Under the pieces are notes generated by a model. That model had not been told where the DNA came from. It searched no databases and saw only the letters and a list, made by a program, of their open reading frames with translations. The translations under genes were made by a program, and so were the position numbers. From NCBI GenBank assembly GCA_965243385.1, contig CBDEUV010000002.1, forward strand, positions 5,704,001 to 5,768,000: a stretch of 64,000 nt of DNA. The letters run 5' to 3'. Numbering within the stretch: position 1 is the stretch's first letter; the number at the start of each line of letters is the position of its first letter. The DNA is from JANSYA01 sp965243385 (GTDB lineage Bacteria; Spirochaetota; Leptospiria; Leptospirales; Leptonemataceae). This document shows positions 8,744 through 16,203 of this stretch, piece by piece.

Positions 8744-9084
8744 ATGAATTCTATTGGAAAAGCTGTACTGTTGTTCGTGGCCGGCGCCCTGTTCGTTTCG
8801 AGTTATTTCGCGTGCGATGCCTGGGAGCGGAGTCCTGGAACAGGCGCATCGAAATGCCCGACGAACAGTCTGCGGGTGGATTTCGCGTCGCGGAAGCCGG
8901 TCGCGGAAACTGGCCGCACGGGCCGCGCATTGTCGCCATAACCCTGACGCGAAAGCTCTGCGAATGCCAGGTGCGTCGCCTGTACTATTCCCCGGGGGCC
9001 CCTGGAATCCCCGGAGTCCATAAGGACCAGAAAGAGCTGCGCATTCTGGAAACGATCGCGTGTCGCGAGCGCGCGAAAAAATAG
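8744..9084 (+). pseudogene. Small lipoprotein gene, probably frameshifted
   Basis: From ATG 8744 one frame reads a clear lipoprotein leader (MNSIGKAVLLFVAGALF, then SSYFACDAW as lipobox region) and continues to a stop at 8941. A second frame continues past that point with good GC3 codon use, from EMPDEQSAGGFRV to a stop at 9082-9084 (ending IACRERAKK), containing four Cys. The simplest reading is one lipoprotein of about 110 residues broken by a single-base shift somewhere near 8830-8900; alternatively the 65-residue first frame is complete. Not recognised by family. The end is only two bases from the convergent tRNA. Confidence 0.4.
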
Positions 9085-9086
9085 CG

Positions 9087-9162
9087 TGGAGCCTCCAAGC
9101 GGATTCGAACCGCTGACCCCTTCATTACGAGTGAAGTGCTCTACCAGCTGAGCTATGGAGGC
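9087..9162 (-). tRNA. tRNA-Thr (CGU anticodon)
   Basis: A 76-base cloverleaf on the minus strand: acceptor GCCTCCA pairs with TGGAGGC, followed by discriminator T and an encoded CCA; D arm AGCTCAGCTGGTAGAGC; anticodon stem CTTCA/TGAAG with loop CTCGTAA, giving anticodon CGT; T arm with GGTTCGAATCC. Threonine ACG codons are therefore read. The encoded CCA end is standard for many bacteria. Confidence 0.97.
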
Positions 9163-9183
9163 GTTTTCGTCTGAAATACTATT

Positions 9184-9204
9184 CGTGATTCGAAGCGAAT
9201 CACG
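9184..9204. other. Perfect 9-bp hairpin upstream of tRNA
   Basis: CGTGATTCG and CGAATCACG form a perfect stem with loop AAG, 22 bases before the 5' end of the tRNA gene. There is no T run, so it is not a standard terminator; it could be a processing site or an operator. Confidence 0.35.
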
Positions 9205-9261
9205 CGGCCGAAAACCACGGCTGATATGTATTCAGCAAAAAAGGTCGCTTTCCCGGCAATC

Positions 9262-9296
9262 AAAAAAGAAAAGGAGCCGCCCCTTTGGAAGGGCCG
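9262..9296 (-). terminator. Candidate intrinsic terminator after lipoprotein 9329-9784
   Basis: On the minus strand an imperfect GC-rich stem (GCCCTT...AAGGGGC) is followed by GGCTCC and then CTTTTCTTTTTTG, a U-rich tail. It lies about 35-65 bases beyond the stop of the lipoprotein gene. The stem has a bulge, so this is moderate evidence only. Confidence 0.45.
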
Positions 9297-9328
9297 TTTT
9301 CCGGACAGGCGACGTCAATACGTGGGGG

Positions 9329-9784
9329 TCATGGAATATAGCTCGCACTGAAGCTTCCGTTCAAATTCGCGCAGGCCGCCGCCGCGCTCGCCGCGGTATA
9401 AGTCGGGGAATAGTAGACGTCCTCCGCGCGGCTCTCCAGTCCGGAGCTCTGCGTGCAACTGCCGACCGAAACGTTTTGCGTACACTTCGACGTCTGAACG
9501 GTGCAGTTCGCATCGCTCTGGCAATTCGCGTCCGTGGAGCTGAAATCCAGCAGCGGAATCTTGTAATTGTTGCGGCAATAACCGAGGGCGGTCTGATAAT
9601 TGTAGGCCTGATAAAAGACAGGCCGCGCGATCTGCCCCAGCACGATTTGCAGGGCCAGGCCTTCCGGGGTGCTCGGATCCCCGAACACCTGTTGATCCGA
9701 TTCCGGATTTTCGCACGCCGCCAGCAGGCCGAGCGTAACGAGGCTGATCGTCAGGAGTATTTTGAATTTTCGAATTGGCTTCAT
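9329..9784 (-). CDS. Cys-rich lipoprotein, unknown function
   Basis: A 151-residue predicted lipoprotein: basic start MKPIRKFK, hydrophobic core, lipobox LLAAC with the acceptor Cys at about 24. The mature part has seven further Cys, most of them in a short central run (DANCQSDANCTVQTSKCTQ), suggesting a disulphide-bonded surface protein, and is rich in Ser/Ala/Asn/Thr. It resembles many small Leptospira-type lipoproteins in composition, but no named family is recognised. It lies just upstream (in transcription order downstream) of a 472-residue membrane protein gene with a 17-base gap, so the two are probably co-transcribed. Confidence 0.7.
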   Translation of the reverse strand: MKPIRKFKILLTISLVTLGLLAACENPESDQQVFGDPSTPEGLALQIVLGQIARPVFYQAYNYQTALGYCRNNYKIPLLDFSSTDANCQSDANCTVQTSKCTQNVSVGSCTQSSGLESRAEDVYYSPTYTAASAAAACANLNGSFSASYIP

Positions 9785-9801
9785 GATCGTATGCCCCGCT
9801 T

Positions 9802-11220
9802 TTAATAGAGAAAGCTGATGCCGGCGCGGACGCCGGCCGCCCCCAGCGTTGGGGCGGTCGTTCTGCGTTCTGTGAGGTCGCCTTCGAAGACCGGCGCGAT
9901 GGAAAAGCTGACCGGAGTCTCGGCCCGGGCGGCGCCCGGGCCCAGGAGCGCGTCGACGACGTTGTAGATCCAGAAGGCCGCGGTCAGCCCCAGGATATTT
10001 CGATAATCCCTTTCCTGGCGGGCCGCGTTCTCGCGGAGCGGATCGGAGATCGCCCGGGTGATGAGATAGCCGGTTTCGTCGCTATAACCGCTCAGTTTGG
10101 CGATGCCGCCGAAGATCAGATTGTCCCCGATGGAGCTTTCGTACGCCTGGCGGGCGCGACGTACTTTATAGCTCTGCAATCCCGACGCGATCACCAGCGC
10201 GCCGGCGGTCCCGGCGATTATCGAAGCCTTCAACGCCTGGTCGCTGTAGAACTGGCCCCACCCGGGTAACACCAGGGAACGTAAAGCCCGGCCGGCCGGG
10301 GTCGTCGGGCGCTGGCTGTGTGGACCGCTCCAGCTCCCCAGGTTGAATTCGCTGGCGCTCAAGTACGAGGCGAAACCGTCGGCCAGCAGCGCCAGCGCGA
10401 GCATTCCGTAAGCCTGTCGCTTCAGGCGGCTGAATTCGCGCTCCTGTTTTGAAAACGGCGGTAGATCGGCGGCCTGCGCTCTCATCAAACGCCGTCGTGT
10501 AATCCCGCCGCGCATATCCGTGATCTGATTGCTCAAACCGCCGTTCAAATATAGAAGCGCCGGACCGCTGATCGCCGGAATCAATACGCCGTCCTGCGTA
10601 AGATCGTACAGCGCGAGACCGCCGGCGAGCGTATCGTAGCGATTCCAGACGTGAGCGTCGCGGGTCGCGGTGGCGAAGTCGAGCGCGTTGACCAGCAGAG
10701 CGGCCTCAAGTACGCTGAATGCAATCGCGCCCCCGGTCGATCCTGTGCGATAGAGGCCGCTGTACACCGGGAGCAATCCCAGCGCGAGGTTGCCGAAAGG
10801 ATGTACGCGTTCCGCATCCGGTCGGGGTCGCCAGGTGTCGCCCTTCGTCGAAGCCCGGGCCACGCGATCGCGCTCCTCCTGATCGACGTCGGCGGTCGGA
10901 GCGGTAGCGGAATTGTTTTGGTTCGTGACGGGCGTTTGCGGCGTCGGCCTTCGCGGAGCCGGAGCCGGTCGCGCCCGACGAACTGTTCCGGCGCGAACCG
11001 GGCCCATTTGAACCCGGGCCAGCTGGCGGGCGGGAAGCGTTTCCAGCCTGCCGTCGGGATGGCGAACGCGTACGCCGCCCGAACGGATTTCCACCTGGAC
11101 GTTGGAAATTGTGCGCCCGTTCTTCAAATACACCGTGTCGGCGGCCAGGGGCGACGCGACGCCCGCCACAATCGTCGTCGCCGCGAAACAAGCCCAGGTA
11201 ATGTGATACTTCATCTTCAT
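9802..11220 (-). CDS. Exported protein with DUF5683-like membrane domain
   Basis: A 472-residue envelope protein. A signal peptide (about 1-27) is followed by DTVYLKNGRTISN, a small beta domain common in spirochaete envelope proteins that describe themselves by this TVxLKNG start, then a Pro/Arg-rich linker (about 80-130). The C-terminal two thirds contain several hydrophobic segments; the block RSLVLPGWGQFYSDQALKA (about 310-328) is the hallmark of the DUF5683 family, which is membrane-embedded and of unknown function. It is followed closely by the 9329-9784 lipoprotein gene and preceded at 42 bases by another lipoprotein gene, forming a three-gene envelope operon. Start is one of two near Mets (MKMK). 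Confidence 0.72.
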   Translation of the reverse strand: MKMKYHITWACFAATTIVAGVASPLAADTVYLKNGRTISNVQVEIRSGGVRVRHPDGRLETLPARQLARVQMGPVRAGTVRRARPAPAPRRPTPQTPVTNQNNSATAPTADVDQEERDRVARASTKGDTWRPRPDAERVHPFGNLALGLLPVYSGLYRTGSTGGAIAFSVLEAALLVNALDFATATRDAHVWNRYDTLAGGLALYDLTQDGVLIPAISGPALLYLNGGLSNQITDMRGGITRRRLMRAQAADLPPFSKQEREFSRLKRQAYGMLALALLADGFASYLSASEFNLGSWSGPHSQRPTTPAGRALRSLVLPGWGQFYSDQALKASIIAGTAGALVIASGLQSYKVRRARQAYESSIGDNLIFGGIAKLSGYSDETGYLITRAISDPLRENAARQERDYRNILGLTAAFWIYNVVDALLGPGAARAETPVSFSIAPVFEGDLTERRTTAPTLGAAGVRAGISFLY

Positions 11221-11262
11221 TTTCGTTTTCTCTGTTCGGACCTACGTGGAAACGCAAGCGCC

Positions 11263-11820
11263 TCAGGGAGTGCCCAGCGTAACGGCCATGTCCGTCACGT
11301 TCGCGCTGTAGGTGATCTGGAACACATAGTCTCCCGCCACCGTCACGCTGCAGCTGGCGGTATTCGCGTCGCCGGCGCAGCCCGTGAGCCGGGTGGTGAC
11401 CGTCGGAGTGTTCACTGCCGTGCAGTCGTCGCCGGAGTACAGCTGGACTTCGGCAGCGGTCATATCCGCGGAGATCGAGGCGAGGGTGAAGACGTCGGTG
11501 AGTGTCATCGAAGAGGTCGCAAAACTGATCTGCGTATTGTTCGCCGCGGTCGTCGCCGGATTGGTCGTGAAGCTCATGAGCTGTCCTGCTGCGGTTCCGT
11601 TGATCGTTCGCAAAACCTGGTTGCACGCCGCCTGGGAAGGCGTGGCGCTGTTGGCCGCGGCCAGACCCGCGATCAATAAGAGAGCCGCGTCTTCGTCTTC
11701 GCTTTCAATGCATCCGCATAAAAAACTCAGGCACGCAAGCATCGTGATAGACAGCGCGCTTCGTGCGCGCCGTCGGAGGCGCCGGGATGGTTGGTAATAC
11801 GTAAGAATCTGTTTCGTCAT
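11263..11820 (-). CDS. Lipoprotein, unknown function
   Basis: A 185-residue predicted lipoprotein with a long basic N region (RRLRRRARS), a hydrophobic core and the lipobox FLCGC (acceptor Cys at about 37), followed by acidic residues ESEDEDA that are usual after the lipidated Cys. The mature part is Thr/Ala/Ser-rich with predicted beta strands, and ends with SVTVAGDYVFQITYSANVT, similar in style to Ig-like or jelly-roll surface domains. No named family recognised. First gene of the minus-strand envelope operon with 9802-11220 and 9329-9784; the region 11821-11988 should hold its promoter. Confidence 0.68.
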   Translation of the reverse strand: MTKQILTYYQPSRRLRRRARSALSITMLACLSFLCGCIESEDEDAALLLIAGLAAANSATPSQAACNQVLRTINGTAAGQLMSFTTNPATTAANNTQISFATSSMTLTDVFTLASISADMTAAEVQLYSGDDCTAVNTPTVTTRLTGCAGDANTASCSVTVAGDYVFQITYSANVTDMAVTLGTP

Positions 11821-11988
11821 CAGGCCGCGAAGTGAGTCCGCGAATCGAAGCCTGTCAATGAAATCCGCCCGGGCCGCCCCGCGATGAACGCCAGGTGCAT
11901 CATTGCGGCGCGAACGGCATCGGAATAATCGCTCGACACGACCGCGGGACCGGGATGAATCTTCCCGAACAACCGAGGTCTGCCGATC

Positions 11989-13899
11989 GTGACATTCGCC
12001 GGTACCACCAATAAGAACCTGAACTCTACTTTATTTATGATCGCCGCGTTCGCATCTGCAGTTGCGCTCGCAGTTTTCGCCGGCGGCTGTCGGTTGGCCG
12101 CTTCCGCATCGCCCGCGCCCCGGGCCGTCGGCGGCGTGCTGGATCTTTCCGGGTGGGATTTCGATCGAAGCGGACCGGTGGAATTGAACGGCGAATGGTC
12201 GTTCTACTGGAAGCGGCTGATTCCGCCCGATGCGATCGACGGCTTCGCGGACGATGCGCCCGTCGCGACTTTACCTGCCGCCTGGAATGATTTCGAAATC
12301 GACGATCACGGCGGCGCGCGGGCCGGACCGATCGGTTACGCAACGTTTCGACTGCGTCTGATTCTGCCGCCGCGCCCGGAGCGCGCTCCCGGCCGGTTGC
12401 GCCTGCGCATTCCCGAGATCGGCAGCGCCTACCGGCTGTACGCCGACGGGGAACGAATCGCCGGCGCCGGCGTCGTCTCCCCGGAGCGGGGGGCGTCCCG
12501 GGGCGAATGGACGATTGGCTACGCGGAGTTCGCCTGGCGTCCCCGGGTGGACCTGGTGCTTCAGATTTCCAATCATCGCTTTCGATCGGGCGGCCTCTGG
12601 CGGCCGATTCAATTGGGGACGCAGCCGGACATGAACGCGCGCGAGATGCGCGCGAGGGCGGTGGAGGCTTTTCTAATCGGCGCCTTTTTGATCATCGGGC
12701 TGAATCATTTGACGATTTTCGTGGGCCGGCGCGGTTTTCGGGCGACCCTGTATTTCGGCGTACTCTGTTTGATCCTGACTCTTCAGGTGACGCTCTCGGG
12801 GGAACATATGCTCGCCGGTCTTTGGCCGGGCATCTCCTATCGAGCGCATCATACGCTTTTGTTTCTGACGATCTTCTGCGCGATTCCCGTGTTCGCGTTA
12901 TTTGAATACCACGTATTTCCCGCGCATTTTCATCCCCGGGCGCTGCGGGCGATTTTGATCTGTTCGGCGCTGTTTTGCGGCCTGGCTCTGGTGTTGCCGA
13001 CATTGTGGCTGACCGGGATGCACGTCTTATATAAATCTTTCGCGGTGCTGGCGGAACTTTATATGATCGTCGTCGTGTGGCTCGCGCTGCGTGCCGGCGA
13101 TCACAGCGCCCGCTTTTTTCTCGCGGGTCTTCTGCTCCTGATCCCGTTTACGATGGTCGACGTGCTGCTTTTAAGTTCCGCGGGTTTCCAGAACAGCTAT
13201 CTGGTCTTCTGGGGTTTTTTCGTTTTTCTGTTGCTGCAGTCGATTATGCTTTCGCGACGTTTTACGACCGCGCTCGCGATGGCCGAACAAAAAGAGGCGG
13301 CGGAACTCAGGCTGACGCAGAGCGAACTGGAATACAGCCGGGCCACCGTCGCGCTGGAAAAGATTCGATTCGAACGACTCAAAAGCATCATTCAACCGCA
13401 CTATTTGCTGAATTCGCTTACGGCCCTCCTGCACTGGGTCCGAAAGAATCCGGCTCAGGCCGAGGATATCGTGCGGGATCTCGCCGCCGAGTTTCAGAAA
13501 GTGCATCTGTCTTCGCAGCGCGATTTCGTGTCCGTTTCCGAAGAAATAGAGCTATGCGCGGCTCACGTGCGCATCATGGAGATTCGCTATGACCGGCCGA
13601 TACGATTCGAGGCGCGCGATCTGGATCCCGAAGCGCAAATTCCGCCGCTGATCATTCATACCCTCGTGGAGAACGCGTTCTTTCACCAAACCGTGCGTGA
13701 AATTCGAATCGAGTCAATCGCGCCGGGCCACTTCGTGGTGGCGATTGAAGGGGCGGTGCGTCCCGAGCGTAAAGGGCTTGGTATCGGACTGGACTATATC
13801 GAAGCGCGATTGCGGACCGCGTACGGCGACGCCTGGGAGCTGAAGGACCGGGCGACGCCGGACGGCTGGGCGACGGAGATTCGCGTGGCGCAAGATTAA
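11989..13899 (+). CDS. 7TMR-DISM sensor histidine kinase, LytS type
   Basis: A 636-residue membrane sensor kinase. The N terminus has a lipoprotein-like segment (ending FAGGC), then an extracytoplasmic jelly-roll domain (about 45-205, 7TMR-DISMED type, with LNGEWSFYWKRL and IGYATFRLRLILPPRP). Seven hydrophobic segments follow at about 222-420, then a coiled linker and a His_kinase/HATPase module: phospho-acceptor His471 in IIQPHYLLNSL, N-box LVENAFFH and a late glycine motif KGLGIGL. This is the LytS/YehU class, normally paired with LytTR regulators, and such a regulator lies convergently 150 bases downstream. The GTG start at 11989 is preceded by GAGG; ATG 12037 is an alternative that would begin directly at the lipoprotein-like segment. 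Confidence 0.86.
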   Translation: MTFAGTTNKNLNSTLFMIAAFASAVALAVFAGGCRLAASASPAPRAVGGVLDLSGWDFDRSGPVELNGEWSFYWKRLIPPDAIDGFADDAPVATLPAAWNDFEIDDHGGARAGPIGYATFRLRLILPPRPERAPGRLRLRIPEIGSAYRLYADGERIAGAGVVSPERGASRGEWTIGYAEFAWRPRVDLVLQISNHRFRSGGLWRPIQLGTQPDMNAREMRARAVEAFLIGAFLIIGLNHLTIFVGRRGFRATLYFGVLCLILTLQVTLSGEHMLAGLWPGISYRAHHTLLFLTIFCAIPVFALFEYHVFPAHFHPRALRAILICSALFCGLALVLPTLWLTGMHVLYKSFAVLAELYMIVVVWLALRAGDHSARFFLAGLLLLIPFTMVDVLLLSSAGFQNSYLVFWGFFVFLLLQSIMLSRRFTTALAMAEQKEAAELRLTQSELEYSRATVALEKIRFERLKSIIQPHYLLNSLTALLHWVRKNPAQAEDIVRDLAAEFQKVHLSSQRDFVSVSEEIELCAAHVRIMEIRYDRPIRFEARDLDPEAQIPPLIIHTLVENAFFHQTVREIRIESIAPGHFVVAIEGAVRPERKGLGIGLDYIEARLRTAYGDAWELKDRATPDGWATEIRVAQD

Positions 13900-14049
13900 T
13901 TGCGGATCAAGGCAGGCGAAGGTGATCACACGATTGGCGTGCTGAGATGCGAAGCGGCGCCCGATCGGCCCGGGATTTCGAATCGGCGTCTCCGTGCTCG
14001 GGCGGAACTGTTCGGCGTCTCTGTGGCTGCGGGGGGCGCCAGGGCCGCG

Positions 14050-14736
14050 CTAAAGGCCGAGGGCTTCGCGAATTTCGCGATAGTGGCTGCGGCCGACCGG
14101 CAGGGTTTCTCCGTTCGAAAGCTTCGCCGCGTAACGACCGCCGGATTCGGCCTGCAATTCCTCGACGTGACTCAGGTTGACGAGGAACGATTTATGCGCC
14201 TGGCGAAACTGTCCGGGCAGGCCTTTCAGGATTTCGGCCAGGCTCTGCCGCGAACGATAGCTTTTATCCCGGCATACGTAGACCGCGTAATTGTCTTTGC
14301 GTTCAATGTAGATCACGTCGGGAATCTTCAATAAACGCAGTTCGGACTTAGATTGCACTCCGATCATTCGAACGCTGTTGCTTTCCAGATTTCGAATCTT
14401 CGTCATCGCCCGCTCCAGAGCACTCGCGTTCGCGGGTTTGGGGATGAAATCGACCACGCCGTATTCGAATGCCTTCAGGGCTTGATCGATATGCCCGGAA
14501 ACGATGACCGTGTGAAACGCGCGCTGTTTGAGCCGGTCGAGAATCGCGAAGCCCGACGCGTCGCGCAGATCCAGATCGAGAAAGAGCAGGTCCGTTTCGA
14601 ATCTGGCGAGATGTTCCGCTGCCGTTTCGACGTCTTCGAATGCGTCCAGCCGTCGCGGCTCCGGCAACTGAGTCTCCAGCAGGGATCGCAGTTGCGCCAG
14701 GGCCGGCTCTTCGTCTTCGACAATTACAATCCGCAT
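14050..14736 (-). CDS. LytTR-family response regulator
   Basis: A 228-residue two-domain regulator. The receiver domain (about 1-118) has the acidic pair ED in VIVEDEEP, the phospho-acceptor Asp54 in LFLDLDLRD and the Lys of IPKP. The C-terminal LytTR DNA-binding domain (about 130-228) shows IYIERKDNYAVYVC and FRQAHKSFLVNLSHVEEL with GRSHYREIRE at the end. LytTR proteins bind direct repeats with ten-stranded beta folds. Its likely partner is the LytS-type kinase 11989-13899, although the two are convergent instead of co-transcribed. The 150 bases between the stops show no clear terminator. Confidence 0.9.
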   Translation of the reverse strand: MRIVIVEDEEPALAQLRSLLETQLPEPRRLDAFEDVETAAEHLARFETDLLFLDLDLRDASGFAILDRLKQRAFHTVIVSGHIDQALKAFEYGVVDFIPKPANASALERAMTKIRNLESNSVRMIGVQSKSELRLLKIPDVIYIERKDNYAVYVCRDKSYRSRQSLAEILKGLPGQFRQAHKSFLVNLSHVEELQAESGGRYAAKLSNGETLPVGRSHYREIREALGL

Positions 14737-14881
14737 ACGGCGGGATACAATGACGCGGCTCGATCAGCGGTCATCCCATTTTCCGGTGTCGTTCGCGGCG
14801 CAATGATGCATTTGAACGCTCGTCGAGGCGGGGTTCGAAACAATGTTTTGACGCGCTCATGGGAAAGCCATAGCCGGGGTT

Positions 14882-15592
14882 ATGAAAACATCTTTAGCAT
14901 TTGGCGATAAAAGCCTGCGATATCTGGTCGGTGTTGTGGCCCTGCAGTTTTTCTTGAGCTGCGGCGGCGAGACGACGGACAATTCCGACGGACTCTTCTT
15001 GAGCGCGCTGGCTCTCAATCAGTCTTCCGCGTCGAGCGCCGCGTCCGCGTGCACTGTCGCCACCTGTACTGAAATCGTCTTCTGGTCCGAAAACAAAACG
15101 GCCGGCAATCTACGCGGCGCCAGCGCGACGGCGCGGGCCGGGGCGGACGCGGTGTGCACCGGAAACGCCGGCGGCAATAAGCCGGCGAACGTCAACGATA
15201 GCAACGTCCACGCCGTAATTTCAATTTCGGCCGCGGATTCGATCGCCGCCATGCCGACGACGCATAGTTTTTCCGCGAATTTGCCGGTCAAAAACGTCGC
15301 GGGAACGGCGACTCTCGGCACGAACTGGGCCGACCTTTTGGATGGCAACATTGCAATGACCCTGGATGCTGCCGGAGTTCTGATGGGAAGCAAGGGTACC
15401 AACCCCTGGTGGTCCGGCAGCAATGCCAGCGGTAATTTTGATGCGACGAACAACTGCAGCGGCTGGACCAATGGAACAGTCGGCGCGAGTGGGATGCCAG
15501 GTGCCCCGGACACCAATGGGCCCGGGTGGCTCGTACTCACCCCGGCGAACTGCGCCAATCTGCTCCACATCTTGTGTATGGCGGCTCGTTAA
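14882..15592 (+). CDS. DUF1554-like lipoprotein
   Basis: A 236-residue predicted lipoprotein: basic/hydrophobic leader with lipobox FLSCGG, then Ser/Asn-rich linker. The mature domain (about 60-235) matches the layout of the DUF1554 family known mainly from Leptospira surface lipoproteins: an early ATARAGADAVC block, a central NPWWSGSN (W-x-G aromatic motif), NNCSGWTNGT and a terminal CANLLHILCMA pair of Cys. The fold is C-type-lectin-like, with conserved disulphides. The assignment rests on motif order, not on a database hit. It stands alone after the LytTR gene; the following membrane gene starts 5 bases after its stop on the same strand. Confidence 0.68.
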   Translation: MKTSLAFGDKSLRYLVGVVALQFFLSCGGETTDNSDGLFLSALALNQSSASSAASACTVATCTEIVFWSENKTAGNLRGASATARAGADAVCTGNAGGNKPANVNDSNVHAVISISAADSIAAMPTTHSFSANLPVKNVAGTATLGTNWADLLDGNIAMTLDAAGVLMGSKGTNPWWSGSNASGNFDATNNCSGWTNGTVGASGMPGAPDTNGPGWLVLTPANCANLLHILCMAAR

Positions 15593-15597
15593 TCCAG

Positions 15598-16203
15598 ATG
15601 ATGCGCATCGGAATCGCGGCGCTCTTCGCCCTCAGCGGGTTTTCCGCTCTGATCTACCAGGTCGCCTGGCAGCGCAAACTCTATACGATTTTCGGCGTTA
15701 CTTCTGAAGCGAGCGCCGTGATCGTCGCGTGCTTTATGCTGGGCACGGGCTGCGGAGCGCTCGCCGGCGGCGCTTTATCCAGAAGCGACCGCGTATCCCT
15801 GCTGCGGAGCTTCGCCTGGATCGAATTTTCGATCGGCGTCTGCGCGTTGATCAGCTTACCGGCTCTGGCGGCGATTGACGCCCTGTACCTGAAATGGAAT
15901 CACAGGGCGGCGGCGTTCGGATTGATCGGCGTGTTTCTGCTGATCCCGACGCTTTTTATGGGCGCCTCTCTGCCGGTGCTCGTTCAGTTTTTGCGCAGTA
16001 CGAATCGACTGGCCGAATCGGTTCAGCTCCTGTACGCGGCCAACAGCTTCGGAGCCGGAGCGGCGTGTCTGATCACCGTCCTCGTTTTGTTCGAGCTCTT
16101 CGGCCTGAGCGGGAGCATACAGACGGCGGCGGCGATCAATCTATTTGTGGGGATGGTCATATGGACACTGGACCGGCGTCACGCCGCAATCTCGCATTCA
16201 TAA
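15598..16203 (+). CDS. Spermidine-synthase-like membrane protein, N-terminal half
   Basis: About 201 residues and six hydrophobic segments from ATG 15598 (or the adjacent ATG 15601). The start, FALSGFSALIYQVAWQRKLYTIFG, is the hallmark of the membrane domain fused to spermidine-synthase-like methyltransferase folds; the motif VACFMLGTGCGALAGG follows. In relatives, two homologous six-TM halves and the synthase domain are normally one polypeptide. Here the frame stops at 16203, while the second half opens in another frame at 16161. Either a single-base shift split the gene or the halves are made as two translationally coupled chains. The first codon is only five bases after the DUF1554-like gene. 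Confidence 0.7.
   Translation: MMRIGIAALFALSGFSALIYQVAWQRKLYTIFGVTSEASAVIVACFMLGTGCGALAGGALSRSDRVSLLRSFAWIEFSIGVCALISLPALAAIDALYLKWNHRAAAFGLIGVFLLIPTLFMGASLPVLVQFLRSTNRLAESVQLLYAANSFGAGAACLITVLVLFELFGLSGSIQTAAAINLFVGMVIWTLDRRHAAISHS

Noticed and set aside
10651..11679. Plus-strand open frame of 342 codons
   Set aside because: Shadow of the DUF5683-like gene and the neighbouring lipoprotein on the minus strand; Arg/Gly-rich translation without motifs.
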